A stretch of DNA of 64,000 bases, taken from Geotalea sp. SG265. GTDB taxonomy: Bacteria; Desulfobacterota; Desulfuromonadia; Geobacterales; Geobacteraceae. A program made the translations under genes and the position numbers. The notes under the pieces were generated by a model. It was not told where the DNA came from. It searched no databases and worked only from the letters and a program-made list of their open reading frames with translations. Positions 1 to 9,054 of this stretch are shown piece after piece. How positions within the stretch are numbered: the first letter of the stretch is position 1; each line of letters begins with the position of its first letter. Location of the stretch: assembly GCF_022808985.1 (NCBI RefSeq), contig NZ_JAKZFT010000014.1, forward strand, positions 1 through 64,000, given 5' to 3'.

Positions 1-1
1 A

Positions 2-127
2 GCAGATCTTACGGTTATTACAGCTGAATTTGTTCGAGCGACGCGACCTCGAAAGCCTATTCAACCCCCCGAAAATAGAGGCTTCGCCGCAACTGGTGTT
101 GCTTTAGAAACTATGGGACAGCAGTGA
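2..127 (+). CDS. Possible 3' end of a gene cut by the left edge
   Basis: An open frame enters from the left edge and ends with TGA at 125-127, giving about 41 codons. The residues (ending GVALETMGQQ) match no family I recognise. It is on the opposite strand to fcl. It could be a chance open frame, or the tail of a mobile-element or accessory gene. Confidence 0.25.
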   Translation, partial: ADLTVITAEFVRATRPRKPIQPPENRGFAATGVALETMGQQ

Positions 128-390
128 GTGGGGATGAATTCGCAAGGAGTGAGAAACACCGACACATGCACTCAAAAGTTTTTACTCTTCCACCTTCAGA
201 ATATTCCGCCAAATGCTCTTTGACAATCTATCTCAAAATCTCGAATTGAGCTTCCGGTAACGTACACCGCAGTGTTGCGGAAACCAACCAGTGCATTCAG
301 GACACATTTAATGGACGACATTCAGACCGCTGCCTGTATTAGTGCACATACGCACCCATCGTCGTTAAACAAAAAGCCTTTAAACCTAGC
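128..390. other. AT-richer intergenic stretch, no gene seen
   Basis: About 260 bases with no convincing open frame, RNA gene or terminator. It lies downstream of fcl, which is transcribed leftward, so it may be an operon end or a junction with accessory DNA beyond the edge. Confidence 0.4.
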
Positions 391-413
391 CCCTCATCGC
401 TAACGCCTAACGC
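391..413 (-). repeat. Short heptamer array at the 3' end of fcl
   Basis: On the minus strand the sequence reads as degenerate 7-bp units TTAGGCG, TTAGCGA, TGAGGGG. The TAG stop of fcl (407-409) lies in the first unit. This is a third sequence type besides the GTTCTAT and CCTCACT arrays elsewhere in the window. Confidence 0.5.
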
Positions 414-1372
414 TCTATATTCTCAAGATACCAGCGGTAGGTATTCTTCAGCCCGTCTTCAAGACTCACCTTATGCCGCCAGCCAAGACTGTGCATCCGG
501 GACACATCCTGAAGCTTCCGAGGCGTGCCATCTGGCTTTGACTGATCAAAACGCAGGTTACCTGAAAACCCCACGACATTACCAACGGTTTCCGCAAGCT
601 CCCGAATGGTAACATCCTGCCCCGTACCTAGATTCACAAAGCACGGTTTCGGATAGCTTAACAGTTCTGGTTTGATCAGGTCGTCAGGCTGCTCCATGAG
701 AAAAAGACACCCCGCTGCCATATCATCCACATAGAGCAGTTCCCTGCGCGGTGTACCGGTGCCCCATACCACAACTTCAGCAGCATTTTGCACCTTGGCC
801 TCATGAAAGCGACGAATCAGAGCGGGCAGAACGTGGCTATTTTCAGGATGGAAATTATCGCCAGGTCCATATAAGTTGGTCGGCATGACGGCAATGAATT
901 TTGTACCATATTGGCGGTTGTATGATTCACACATCTTGATGCCGGCGATCTTAGCCAGTGCGTAAGGCTCGTTGGTCGGCTCCAGCAGGCCGGTTAGCAA
1001 GTGTTCTTCCTTCATGGGTTGTGGCGCAAGCTTGGGATAAATACAGGATGAACCGAGAAAGAGCAAGCGCTTGACGCCATGCAGGTATGACTGGTGAATC
1101 ACATTGTTCTGGATCATCAGATTCAGATAGATGAACTCGGCCGGGTAGGTGTTGTTGGCATGTATGCCGCCCACCTTGGCTGCAGCCAGGAAAACGTAAT
1201 CTGGCTTCTCTTTCTGGAAAAAATCAGACACGGCCTGTTGGTTGGTGAGATCAAGCTCCTTGATTTCGGGCAGTAGCAAATTGGCATATCCACCAGCGCG
1301 CAGCTGCCTGACCAGAGCAGAACCAACCAAGCCGTTTGAGCCGGCAACGAATATTTTCGAATTCTTGTCCAT
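407..1372 (-). CDS. fcl: GDP-L-fucose synthase
   Basis: An NADPH-dependent epimerase/reductase that converts GDP-4-keto-6-deoxy-D-mannose, the Gmd product, to GDP-L-fucose in the cytoplasm. The 321-residue short-chain dehydrogenase fold shows the N-terminal nucleotide motif [10 protein letters not shown] (about residues 11-20) and the catalytic Tyr-x3-Lys in [10 protein letters not shown] (about residue 136). Length matches the family. I start it at the ATG at 1372, about 10 bases after GGAG, rather than the TTG three codons upstream. It lies 54 bases downstream of gmd, which makes its substrate, so the two form a pathway pair. Its stop codon falls in a degenerate heptamer repeat. Confidence 0.93.
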   Translation of the reverse strand: MDKNSKIFVAGSNGLVGSALVRQLRAGGYANLLLPEIKELDLTNQQAVSDFFQKEKPDYVFLAAAKVGGIHANNTYPAEFIYLNLMIQNNVIHQSYLHGVKRLLFLGSSCIYPKLAPQPMKEEHLLTGLLEPTNEPYALAKIAGIKMCESYNRQYGTKFIAVMPTNLYGPGDNFHPENSHVLPALIRRFHEAKVQNAAEVVVWGTGTPRRELLYVDDMAAGCLFLMEQPDDLIKPELLSYPKPCFVNLGTGQDVTIRELAETVGNVVGFSGNLRFDQSKPDGTPRKLQDVSRMHSLGWRHKVSLEDGLKNTYRWYLENIER

Positions 1373-1426
1373 TAAAGACAAACTCCAATTGTTTATATAT
1401 TTTTGCTCTTAGCTACACTGCAGCAA

Positions 1427-2545
1427 TTAGGTTTCCAGTGAAACTGGCAGTTCATAACCATACATTTTCAGCAGTGCATGACGTTGCGCAATTTTGAGAT
1501 CTTCAGCGACCATCTCGGCGCACAATTCCTGCACAGCTATTTCCGGCACCCATCCAAGCTTCTCCTTGGCCTTAGTAGGATCGCCCAAAAGTGTCTCAAC
1601 CTCCGCTGGTCTGAAATAGCGAGGATCAACGCGAACAATTATATCTCCGGGCTTAAGTGCAGGAGCCTTGTCTCCTTCAACCCGTTCCACTATCCCATGT
1701 TCATCAACCCCTGCCCCTTCGAAGCGAAGGGTAATACCCAGTTCTGCCGCAGCCCAGTGAATAAATTGCCTGACACTGTACTGAACGCCAGTGGCAATAA
1801 CAAAATCTTCAGGTTTTTCCTGCTGCAGCATCATCCACTGCATTCTGACATAGTCTTTGGCATGTCCCCAGTCGCGTAACGAATCCATATTCCCCATATA
1901 CAGACATTCATCAAGTCCTTGGGCTATATTGGAAAGTCCACGGGTGATCTTTCGGGTAACAAATGTTTCACCCCGACGTGGCGATTCGTGATTGAAAAGA
2001 ATACCGTTGCATGCATACATACCGTATGCCTCGCGGTAGTTGACCGTGATCCAGTAGGCATACAGTTTCGCTACGGCATAAGGGGACCTGGGGTAGAACG
2101 GTGTGGTCTCTTTCTGCGGGATCTCCTGTACCAGGCCATAGAGCTCAGACGTGGATGCCTGATAAAAACGGGTCTTCTTCTCCAGGCCCAGCAGTCGGAT
2201 ACTCTCCAGAAGCCGAAGAGTTCCTGTCCCGTCAACATCAGCAGTATACTCAGGCGATTCGAAGCTGACAGCAACATGGGATTGAGCACCCAGATTGTAC
2301 ACCTCATCCGGCTGAACTTCCTGCAGGATACGGGTAAGGTTGCATGAATCGGTCAGGTCGCCGTAGTGAAGCCTGAAGTGGGCATTCTGAATATGAGGGT
2401 CCTGGTAAATATGATCGACGCGCTGGGTATTGAACAACGAGGCCCGGCGCTTGATGCCATGTACTTCGTACCCTTTTTCAAGAAGAAACTCTGCAAGATA
2501 GGAACCGTCTTGACCGGTGATGCCGGTAATAAGTGCTCTTTTCAT
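1427..2545 (-). CDS. gmd: GDP-mannose 4,6-dehydratase
   Basis: Catalyses NADP-dependent dehydration of GDP-D-mannose to GDP-4-keto-6-deoxy-D-mannose, the branch point to GDP-fucose, GDP-rhamnose and GDP-perosamine. The 372-residue protein has the cofactor motif [13 protein letters not shown] at the N-terminus and the catalytic Tyr-x3-Lys in [12 protein letters not shown], and its length is that of the family. I use the ATG at 2545, preceded by GCGGGAAACT, instead of the in-frame ATG four codons earlier, which has no usable ribosome-binding site. It is immediately upstream of fcl. The aminotransferase at 9979 could in principle use the same ketosugar. Confidence 0.95.
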   Translation of the reverse strand: MKRALITGITGQDGSYLAEFLLEKGYEVHGIKRRASLFNTQRVDHIYQDPHIQNAHFRLHYGDLTDSCNLTRILQEVQPDEVYNLGAQSHVAVSFESPEYTADVDGTGTLRLLESIRLLGLEKKTRFYQASTSELYGLVQEIPQKETTPFYPRSPYAVAKLYAYWITVNYREAYGMYACNGILFNHESPRRGETFVTRKITRGLSNIAQGLDECLYMGNMDSLRDWGHAKDYVRMQWMMLQQEKPEDFVIATGVQYSVRQFIHWAAAELGITLRFEGAGVDEHGIVERVEGDKAPALKPGDIIVRVDPRYFRPAEVETLLGDPTKAKEKLGWVPEIAVQELCAEMVAEDLKIAQRHALLKMYGYELPVSLET

Positions 2546-2646
2546 AGTTTCCCGCATTCCAATTAATTTGCATCTTCTTAAAACGCTAGTGTTGTTACCA
2601 TATTACGACCTCAAAGGCAACTCAATACTGGGTTCATTGTTAATAA

Positions 2647-4110
2647 TTAATGGCATTTGCGAATCTTCTCGATAATGTTGGTTGTGGATTTGCCATCGAC
2701 AAAGGTCACCAATTCGACCCTGCCGCCATAGGATTCCACCACCTCCTTGCCTACCACCCTTTCCGGCGTGTAATCCCCACCCTTGACCAGCACCAGGGGT
2801 TGCAGGGTCTCGATGAGCCTTAAGGGCGTATCTTCACCGAAGATCACCACGTAATCGACGCAATCCAGGGCTGCCAAGATATGGGCACGCTCGTCCTGAC
2901 CGATTAACGGCCTGGTCTCCCCCTTCAGTCCACGGACGGACGCATCGCTATTGAGGCCGACGATGAGCAGATCGCCGAAAGTCCGAGACTTCTGCAGATA
3001 TTTCACATGCCCCACATGGAGAAGGTCGAAACAGCCGTTGGTGAAAACCACCCGCTTGCCCTTTGCCTTCTCTTCGGCAATGATCGTAGCCAGCACATCC
3101 AGGTTCTTGATCTTTGCATCACTGTCCGGATGACCATGACCGATCTCGGCAATGATCTCCGCCGGCGCAACCGTCGAGGTGCCCAGTTTGCCCACGGCAA
3201 TCCCGGCAGCCACATTGGCGATCCCCGCCGCCTCGGCCATGGAAAGGCCGCAGGCAAGCCCCAGGCTCAGAACCGACAGCACCGTGTCGCCAGCACCGGT
3301 CACATCGAAAACTTCGCGAGCCACGGTGGGGATGTGGGTAGGCGCCGCATTCTGCAGAAAGAGGGACATGCCCTGTTCACTGCGGGTGATGAGCAGAGCA
3401 TCCAGGTCAAGGCTGGAGAGGAGCTTGTCCCCCGCCTTGAGCAGTGTCGCTTCATCGGTGATAGCCATATGGGAAGCCGCTTCCGCCTCCTTGCGGTTGG
3501 GGGTGAGGATGGTGGCGCCGCGGTACTTGGCATAGTCGATTCCCTTCGGATCGACCACCACCGGGATGCCGAGACGCCTGCCGGCGGATGTGATCGCCGC
3601 AAGTACCTTGCCGGTCAGGACCCCCTTGAGGTAATCGGAGACGAGGATGACGTGGAAGCGGGAAGCCTCGGAGGCAATGAAAGCCAGCAACTTCTCCTCG
3701 AACTCCGGCGAGATCGCATCTTTTGATTCCCGGTCGATTCGGACGATCTGCTGATTGGCGGCGATCACCCTGGTTTTTTTGCTGGTCCTGCGCAGGGGGT
3801 CCTCGAAGACGCCGGAAATGTCCACTCCCTTGCCGGTGAACGCATGGCGTAGATGGGTGCCGTTCTCGTCACCGCCGATGACGCTGCAGACCGCGACCTG
3901 GCAGCCCAGCGCCACCAGGTTGTTGACCACGTTGCCGGCGCCACCGAGACGCAGGTCTTCCCGCGTCACATCCACCACCTGTACCGGCGCCTCGGGCGAA
4001 ATCCGTTCCGCTTTCCCCCACAGGTACTCGTCCAGCATCAAATCGCCGATAACCAGGGCGTTGACCTCCCTGGCGCGGGTAAAGAGTGATTCCAGGTCTT
4101 TTCTTTCCAT
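2647..4110 (-). CDS. hldE: Bifunctional heptose kinase/adenylyltransferase HldE (RfaE)
   Basis: Phosphorylates D-glycero-beta-D-manno-heptose 7-phosphate at C1, then adenylates it, supplying ADP-heptose for the LPS inner core. The 487-residue protein has both domains. The N-terminal ribokinase-type kinase carries the DVTGAGDTV anion-hole motif (about residue 270). The C-terminal nucleotidyltransferase carries FTNGCFDLLHVGHVKYLQ (about residue 358). The ATG is preceded by GGAGGG at a spacing of 6. It fits with the three heptosyltransferases further along. A 70-bp heptamer array begins about 20 bases upstream of its start. Confidence 0.95.
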   Translation of the reverse strand: MERKDLESLFTRAREVNALVIGDLMLDEYLWGKAERISPEAPVQVVDVTREDLRLGGAGNVVNNLVALGCQVAVCSVIGGDENGTHLRHAFTGKGVDISGVFEDPLRRTSKKTRVIAANQQIVRIDRESKDAISPEFEEKLLAFIASEASRFHVILVSDYLKGVLTGKVLAAITSAGRRLGIPVVVDPKGIDYAKYRGATILTPNRKEAEAASHMAITDEATLLKAGDKLLSSLDLDALLITRSEQGMSLFLQNAAPTHIPTVAREVFDVTGAGDTVLSVLSLGLACGLSMAEAAGIANVAAGIAVGKLGTSTVAPAEIIAEIGHGHPDSDAKIKNLDVLATIIAEEKAKGKRVVFTNGCFDLLHVGHVKYLQKSRTFGDLLIVGLNSDASVRGLKGETRPLIGQDERAHILAALDCVDYVVIFGEDTPLRLIETLQPLVLVKGGDYTPERVVGKEVVESYGGRVELVTFVDGKSTTNIIEKIRKCH

Positions 4111-4130
4111 GTTTTTCCCTCCGGGAAAAG

Positions 4131-4200
4131 GTTCTATGTTCTATATTCTATGTTCTATATTCTATGTTCTATATTCTATGTTCTATGTTCTGGGTTCCAG
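4131..4200 (+). repeat. Ten-unit heptamer tandem array (GTTCTAT type)
   Basis: Exactly ten 7-bp units in register: GTTCTAT alternates mainly with ATTCTAT and decays at the right end to GTTCTGG and GTTCCAG. It lies between the hldE start and the end of the four-helix-bundle gene at 4209. An inverted, shorter copy is on the other side of that gene at 4593-4621. Confidence 0.95.
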
Positions 4201-4208
4201 GTAATACT

Positions 4209-4574
4209 TCAGCCTTTTCTGTCGGAGGTTTTCAGGAAACGGATGAATCCATTGATCAAATTAGTGATTGTGGTACATCGAAAAACTATTGCCTTGAAGG
4301 CATCCCCGTCAAAATAGCCTATATCCAAAGCTGCGTAGGCTTGGCTTTTCACCTCGGAAGCCGAGCCCCGAGCAATAACCAGAAATTGAATGAACTCTCG
4401 GTTGCTGGCCCTGTCGAATCCCTCAGCGATATTCGACATCACCGAAATTGCTGCTCGTTGCATCTGATCTTTAAAACCAAAGTCATTACAAGCAGAGAGG
4501 CAACTATATATCTCTCTCACCAGGATTCGCGCTTCCTTCCACGACTCAATATCCTCAAATCGCTCAATTTTCAC
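4209..4574 (-). CDS. Four-helix-bundle protein, 23S rRNA intervening-sequence (IVP/S23) type
   Basis: A 121-residue, mostly helical protein with the start pattern IERFEDIESWKEAR and the middle motif SNIAEGFDRASNREFIQFL, typical of the four-helix-bundle family first found inside 23S rRNA intervening sequences. The molecular function of free-standing members is unknown. The start is GTG at 4574, preceded by GAGGG. It sits as an island between two LPS-operon genes and is bracketed by inverted copies of the same heptamer array. That suggests gene and repeats arrived or move together; this is inference, since no transposase is present. Diversity-generating retroelement Avd proteins share the fold, but no reverse transcriptase is nearby. 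Confidence 0.85.
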   Translation of the reverse strand: MKIERFEDIESWKEARILVREIYSCLSACNDFGFKDQMQRAAISVMSNIAEGFDRASNREFIQFLVIARGSASEVKSQAYAALDIGYFDGDAFKAIVFRCTTITNLINGFIRFLKTSDRKG

Positions 4575-4592
4575 CCAGCCCTCGCTTCACAA

Positions 4593-4621
4593 CCTAGAAC
4601 ATAGAACCTAGAACGTAGAAC
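4593..4621 (-). repeat. Inverted heptamer array (GTTCTAT type)
   Basis: On the minus strand it reads GTTCTAC, GTTCTAG, GTTCTAT, GTTCTAG: four units of the same heptamer family as 4131-4200 in opposite orientation. It encodes the last residues and the TAG stop (4608-4610) of the gene at 4608-5564. Confidence 0.9.
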
Positions 4622-5564
4622 CGATTCTATCGAGTATTCCCGCCGCCAGGAGCGGAATCATTATCTCGTGATGGCCGGTGATGGTGTAGCCTCGGCTTTT
4701 CCCCGAAGTAGGGCGTTTGACCACGTTCTGCAGCGGGCGGTAGTGCTGCTGCATGTCGAAATTGGCCGTGGTGAAGTGATCAACGTGGTGCCCCAGGTTC
4801 TGGGCAATGGAAAGGGCCTTGAGAAAGACCTCGGGAAGCAGGACGGCGCTTCCCACGTTGAGGTAGACCCCACCATCACCCAGCTCCGAAACCACGGAAG
4901 TGAATATCCTGAAATCGGTGTAAGAGGCCTGGCCGATAATCGCGCCATCGGCGGTGGGATGCTGGTGGATGATGTCCGTCCCCAGGGCAACGTGGACAGT
5001 TACCGGAACATCACGCTCGGCGCAAACCGCAAGCAGGCTATGTTCTCGGTAGGGATTGTTATTGCCGATGATGAAGCGGCCGACCGCCTCCCCATAGCCC
5101 AAACCTTTGGCCACTCCTTCCTTCAGTGCCCAGTTGATGTCCCGGCCGGTCTCTTCGGCCATGCCAAAGGTGCCGCAGTGGAGTACCGCCCCCACGTCCT
5201 CGCTGGTCTCGCCGATGAGGGAAATTTCATAGTCATGGATGGACCCGGCGCCGTTCAGGGCAAACGCGGTAACGACATCGGCTTCAACCAGGCTCTTCAA
5301 TACCGGCTGCAGGCCGCATTTTATCACATGGGCGCCCATGGCCATGACCACAGGTTTTCCCTTGGCCCGCGCGGCGACAACGGCATCTATCACCCCCATA
5401 AGTGCCTGGGAGCCCAGCTGTGGCGGCAACGCCGCCAATAGGTCGGCAACCGACATGCCGGCAGTGATGGGGGAGGCAAAGTCGTGCCCGATGCTGACTT
5501 TGTTCTGCCGTTCAGCAATGGGATAGGTCTTGACGCCGGAAAGATCCATGGGGTTGTATTTCAT
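4608..5564 (-). CDS. Conserved protein of unknown function, possibly deoxyhypusine-synthase-like fold
   Basis: A soluble protein of about 318 residues with no signal peptide. I do not recognise a named family with certainty. The pattern of MGAHVIKCGLQPVLKSL, a Gly-rich segment (about residues 105-140) and REHSLLAVCAERDVPV followed by GTDIIHQHP loosely recalls the NAD-binding deoxyhypusine-synthase fold; this is only a hypothesis. The ATG at 5564 has an AGAAAGG site 7 bases upstream and is preferred over an extended frame whose extra residues are encoded by a repeat. It lies between hldE and wecB, which suggests a role with sugar nucleotides or a conserved partner of the LPS genes. Its last residues (STF) and stop come from the heptamer array. 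Confidence 0.75.
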   Translation of the reverse strand: MKYNPMDLSGVKTYPIAERQNKVSIGHDFASPITAGMSVADLLAALPPQLGSQALMGVIDAVVAARAKGKPVVMAMGAHVIKCGLQPVLKSLVEADVVTAFALNGAGSIHDYEISLIGETSEDVGAVLHCGTFGMAEETGRDINWALKEGVAKGLGYGEAVGRFIIGNNNPYREHSLLAVCAERDVPVTVHVALGTDIIHQHPTADGAIIGQASYTDFRIFTSVVSELGDGGVYLNVGSAVLLPEVFLKALSIAQNLGHHVDHFTTANFDMQQHYRPLQNVVKRPTSGKSRGYTITGHHEIMIPLLAAGILDRIGSTF

Positions 5565-5598
5565 GGGGTAACCTTTCTTTAAAAGCCGTAAGGCCTTT

Positions 5599-5628
5599 AC
5601 CACGAATGACACGAATCAACACGAATGG
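5599..5628 (+). repeat. ACGAAT short-period repeat, left arm
   Basis: Three ACGAAT cores at 5602, 5611 and 5621 (periods 9 and 10) within a phrase of the type CCACGAATGACACGAATC. It faces an inverted copy at 5686-5714, about 60 bases away. Confidence 0.85.
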
Positions 5629-5685
5629 AGAACTTTAAAATCTAACGTTTTTTGTTTTAAACCTAAGATTCAGGCCCTTTGTCTT

Positions 5686-5714
5686 TATTCGTGACATTCG
5701 TGCTATTCGTGGTT
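5686..5714 (-). repeat. ACGAAT short-period repeat, right arm (inverted)
   Basis: Three ATTCGT cores at 5687, 5696 and 5705 (period 9), the inverted counterpart of 5599-5628. The wecB stop codon TAG (5703-5705) and the preceding Asn-His-Glu codons lie in this array. Confidence 0.85.
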
Positions 5715-6854
5715 AAACAAAGCCTTTAAAGCTTTCAGCACTTCTATAATTCGCTCTGCTGCCAGTCCGTCGCCATAGGGGTTGTGGGCCATGCTCATGG
5801 TGCGGTAGGCAGTGGCATCATCGAGCAGCAATTGCGTCTCAGCGATGATCTTTCCCTTGTCGGTACCCACCAGTTTCACCGTCCCGGCAGTGACTGCCTC
5901 GGGACGCTCAGTGGTGTCCCGCATGACCAAAACCGGCTTACCCAGGGATGGTGCCTCCTCCTGCACCCCGCCCGAATCGGTGATTATGAGATGGGAACGA
6001 TTCATGAGATAGACGAAAGGAAGGTAATCCACCGGTTGGATAAGGTGGATATTGGTGAGGCTGCTGTTGCCCAGGATGCGTTTGACCGGCTCCTGGACAT
6101 TGGGATTCAGGTGAACGGGATAGAGGATCTCCACATCAGGGTTAGTCCGGGCGATTTCCGCCAGAGCCTCGCATATGTGCTCGAAGCCCTCGCCGAAGTT
6201 TTCCCGCCGGTGCCCGGTGACGAGAATGAGGCGCTTGCCGGGATCGAGGAAGGAAAATTCCCCCCTGAACCGTTCCGTCAGTGCCGGATCGCTCTCAATA
6301 CGTCTCGATACGGCAAGCAGGGCATCGACCACCGTATTGCCGGTGACATGAATATCCCGGTCGGCAACCCCTTCGTTGAGCAGGTTCTGCCGGGACGCCC
6401 CGGTCGGGGCAAAGTGCAGATCGGCAACGGCACCGGCGACGCGGCGGTTGATCTCTTCTGGGAAGGGGGCGAATTTGTTGTGGGTTCTCAGCCCCGCCTC
6501 CACATGCCCCACCTTGGTCCGGCAATAGAAGGAGGCAATCGATGCTGCCATGGTCGTCGTCGTGTCCCCATGGACGAGCACAACGTCCGGGCGTTCCTGC
6601 TCCAGCACCGGCTTCAGCCCCTGCATGACATTGCAGGTAATGTCGAAGAGGTCCTGCCCCGGTTTCATGATGTTCAGGTCATGGTCCGGGCGGATGGCAA
6701 AGAGCTCCAGCACCTGATCCAGCATCTGCCGGTGCTGGGCCGTCACACAGACAACGCTTTTGAAGGATTCTGGGTGTTTCTCCAGTTCCTTGACCACCGG
6801 GGCCATCTTAATGGCCTCGGGGCGGGTACCGAATACAGTCATGACCTTCAACAT
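5703..6854 (-). CDS. wecB: UDP-N-acetylglucosamine 2-epimerase (non-hydrolysing)
   Basis: Interconverts UDP-GlcNAc and UDP-ManNAc in the cytoplasm for surface polysaccharide synthesis. The 383-residue GT-B-fold protein has the family motifs [12 protein letters not shown] at the N-terminus, [40 protein letters not shown] and [16 protein letters not shown], in the usual order. I start at the ATG at 6854, preceded by GAGGTGACC; a GTG two codons upstream is possible. No wecC-like dehydrogenase is visible nearby. The final residues and stop are contributed by the ACGAAT repeat. Confidence 0.95.
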   Translation of the reverse strand: MLKVMTVFGTRPEAIKMAPVVKELEKHPESFKSVVCVTAQHRQMLDQVLELFAIRPDHDLNIMKPGQDLFDITCNVMQGLKPVLEQERPDVVLVHGDTTTTMAASIASFYCRTKVGHVEAGLRTHNKFAPFPEEINRRVAGAVADLHFAPTGASRQNLLNEGVADRDIHVTGNTVVDALLAVSRRIESDPALTERFRGEFSFLDPGKRLILVTGHRRENFGEGFEHICEALAEIARTNPDVEILYPVHLNPNVQEPVKRILGNSSLTNIHLIQPVDYLPFVYLMNRSHLIITDSGGVQEEAPSLGKPVLVMRDTTERPEAVTAGTVKLVGTDKGKIIAETQLLLDDATAYRTMSMAHNPYGDGLAAERIIEVLKALKALFNHE

Positions 6855-6904
6855 GGTCACCTCGCATTTCGTCGTAATGGCTGAACAAGGATGCTGCTAT
6901 TAGC

Positions 6905-7945
6905 TCACTTCAGGATCTTCTCTACCCCCTGGACCACCGCCTCCATCGTGATGCTCTGCCGGCATTCCCGGTCCCGATCGCATTTGGTGCGGAAACACCG
7001 GGAACATTGCATGGGCGACTGGATAATCACGTGATTGTCACCCCTCGGGCCGCTCCGTTTGCCGTCGGAGGCGCGGTAGAAGGAAACCGTCGCCGTCCCC
7101 ACCGCCGCTGCCAGGTGCACCGGTCCCGTATCCCCGCCGACCACCAGATCCACCTTCTTCAACAGGGCCGTCAATCCCTTCAGGCTGTAGCGGTCCGTCA
7201 CCCGCGCGCCGGTGCCGATGGCCGCGGCAATTTCCATCACCACCTGGTGTTCCTTGTCGCTACCCCATGAGAGGAGCACTGACGAGTCGGGAAAGCGGGC
7301 AATGAGCTCCCTGCCCAGGTCGATCCAGCTTTCCTCGCTCCAGAACTTAGTTTGCCAGGTGGTGCCGTAGTGGAAAAGAAAAACCAGCCCGTCCCCCAAG
7401 GTGGAAAGCAGCGCCTCGGCAGCGGCATCATCTTCGGGTGCGGTGTAAATATCGGAGACGAGCTTCATCTCCCGATAGTCGCGACCGAACGGAACGCTCA
7501 CCAAGCGCAGATATTGATCGGTAATATGGGAATCGTACGAACGCAGCGGGATGCGGCGGGTGGTAAAGACCATGTTCAGCCGCTCCTGGAGAGCTTCAGC
7601 ATCGAAGCCGATACGGCTTTCCACGCCGGTCAGCCAGCCATAGACGCCGCTCTTGATGTTCCCCTGGATGTCAAAAACGATCTGGTAGTCCCGCTCCTGC
7701 AGGGCGCGCTTCAGGGCACCGGCCTCGGCCAGGGTGGCGGAGGAAAAAGGACTTTTCCGCCAAGCCTTGCTGCGGGCTACCTGGACCTTTGCGATCAGCG
7801 GGTTTCCCGCCACCACATCAAGAAAGGGCTCCTCCACCAGCCAGTCGATCTCGATGCCCGGACAGACCTGGTGCAGGTAATCCAATACCGGCAGGGCATG
7901 GATGATGTCTCCCATGGCGCTCATCTTGACGATCAGGACCCGCAC
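6905..7945 (-). CDS. waaC: LPS heptosyltransferase I-like, GT9 family
   Basis: Likely transfers the first L-glycero-D-manno-heptose from ADP-heptose to Kdo2-lipid A on the inner face of the cytoplasmic membrane. The 346-residue GT9 protein begins MRVLIVKMSAMGDIIHALP, the hallmark of the WaaC group, and has the C-terminal nucleotide-sugar motif GGDTGPVHLAAAVGT (about residue 262). The extra C-terminal CSRCFRTKCDRDREC cluster is common in GT9 proteins. The start is GTG, 2 bases after the stop of the preceding GT9 gene, so the two are co-transcribed. The family call is firm; the exact acceptor is inferred. Confidence 0.82.
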   Translation of the reverse strand: MRVLIVKMSAMGDIIHALPVLDYLHQVCPGIEIDWLVEEPFLDVVAGNPLIAKVQVARSKAWRKSPFSSATLAEAGALKRALQERDYQIVFDIQGNIKSGVYGWLTGVESRIGFDAEALQERLNMVFTTRRIPLRSYDSHITDQYLRLVSVPFGRDYREMKLVSDIYTAPEDDAAAEALLSTLGDGLVFLFHYGTTWQTKFWSEESWIDLGRELIARFPDSSVLLSWGSDKEHQVVMEIAAAIGTGARVTDRYSLKGLTALLKKVDLVVGGDTGPVHLAAAVGTATVSFYRASDGKRSGPRGDNHVIIQSPMQCSRCFRTKCDRDRECRQSITMEAVVQGVEKILK

Positions 7946-7947
7946 GG

Positions 7948-8955
7948 TCAGTTACCTTCCGCCAGCATGGCGGCAACCGCGTCAAAGACCTCAGCCACCG
8001 TAATCTTCTCCATGCATCGTAAAAAATCTTTGTTGGTGCAACGCCTGCTTCGACAGGGAACGCAATCGACACCGCCGGCTTGAACAACACGGTGACCAGG
8101 GCCAATCGGCCCGGTCCTGGCTGGATCGGCTGCACCGAACAGGGCAACGACCCTCGTTCCCACAGCGGTAGCCATATGCATGGGACCCGTATCGCCGCTG
8201 ACGAGAATGGCACATTTCCTTAAAACTGCCCCAAGTTGCAACAGATCCGTCTGCCCAGTCAAAACGAGCGGTTTGCTCCGGCACATTCCGGCAATCTCAT
8301 CCGCAAGCGGCCTGTCCTCTTTGCCACCGACAATAACTACTTTAGCAGATAGTTGCTCCGCAAGCCTGTCGGCAAGCAGAGCAAATTTTTCTACTCCCCA
8401 GCGGTTCACCGGGTGGCTGGCCCCGGGGTTGAGGGCAATGACTGTCTTGCCGGTAAAACCACTTAAGCTAAACGGCTCTTGTGCATATTTCTCGCTCTCG
8501 TCCCCGAGGAAAAGCTCCAGCCGTTGTTCCACCCCAGCAGCATCGATACCCAACGGTACCAGGGGTTCTAGATGGTTCGTGACCGCATGCACTATTCTGC
8601 CCCTAGCCTTGTTATAGACCAACACCTGGCAGGGGAAAGTCGCCGAGGCAAGAAACCATGCCTTCAGGTTGCTCCGCTGGTAATTGAGGACCATATCGTA
8701 ATGGCTGCTTCGTAGACGTTGCCACAACCTGAACAGAGCAGACAGGGAACGGTGTTCTCCCCTTCTGTCAAAGACGATGGTCTCATGAATCAGTGGATTA
8801 TGTCGGAACAGTTCTGTGGAAGCCCTGTTACCGACAAGCACAGAAATTAACGCTTCAGGAAAATTCATTTTTAACGCCCTGAAAACAGGGGTCATCTGCA
8901 AAAGATCACCCATTGCGCCTGGTTTTATAATGAGGATATTGATTGGCTTATGCAT
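7948..8955 (-). CDS. Heptosyltransferase-like glycosyltransferase, GT9 family
   Basis: A 335-residue GT9 protein with N-terminal ILIIKPGAMGDLLQMTPVF and the C-terminal donor-site motif SGDTGPMHMATAVGT followed by FGAADPARTGPIG. It should use an ADP-heptose-type donor in LPS core assembly; whether it is WaaF, WaaQ or another branch enzyme cannot be settled by eye. It is the second of three GT9 genes in the cluster. The ATG lacks a good Shine-Dalgarno sequence. The 99 bases upstream, before the next gene, are AT-rich and may hold a promoter. Confidence 0.85.
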   Translation of the reverse strand: MHKPINILIIKPGAMGDLLQMTPVFRALKMNFPEALISVLVGNRASTELFRHNPLIHETIVFDRRGEHRSLSALFRLWQRLRSSHYDMVLNYQRSNLKAWFLASATFPCQVLVYNKARGRIVHAVTNHLEPLVPLGIDAAGVEQRLELFLGDESEKYAQEPFSLSGFTGKTVIALNPGASHPVNRWGVEKFALLADRLAEQLSAKVVIVGGKEDRPLADEIAGMCRSKPLVLTGQTDLLQLGAVLRKCAILVSGDTGPMHMATAVGTRVVALFGAADPARTGPIGPGHRVVQAGGVDCVPCRSRRCTNKDFLRCMEKITVAEVFDAVAAMLAEGN

Positions 8956-9054
8956 AAGGAATTGGCTGTTGTTCTAAAATATAATTGGCAAAGCGAATTT
9001 AAATTTTATAGCAGGTTAGTTAGCAGGCACAATGCAGAGAAGCGCCCCCTGAGA

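Noticed and set aside
4131-4200. CRISPR array
   Set aside because: The units are 7 bp, tandem and without spacers; no cas genes are present.
4209-4574. Avd protein of a diversity-generating retroelement
   Set aside because: The fold is similar, but no reverse transcriptase, template repeat or variable repeat is visible in the window.
4086-4604. Plus-strand open frame across the heptamer array
   Set aside because: Its start region is a translation of the repeat (SMFYILCSMF-like) and the rest is antisense to the four-helix-bundle gene.
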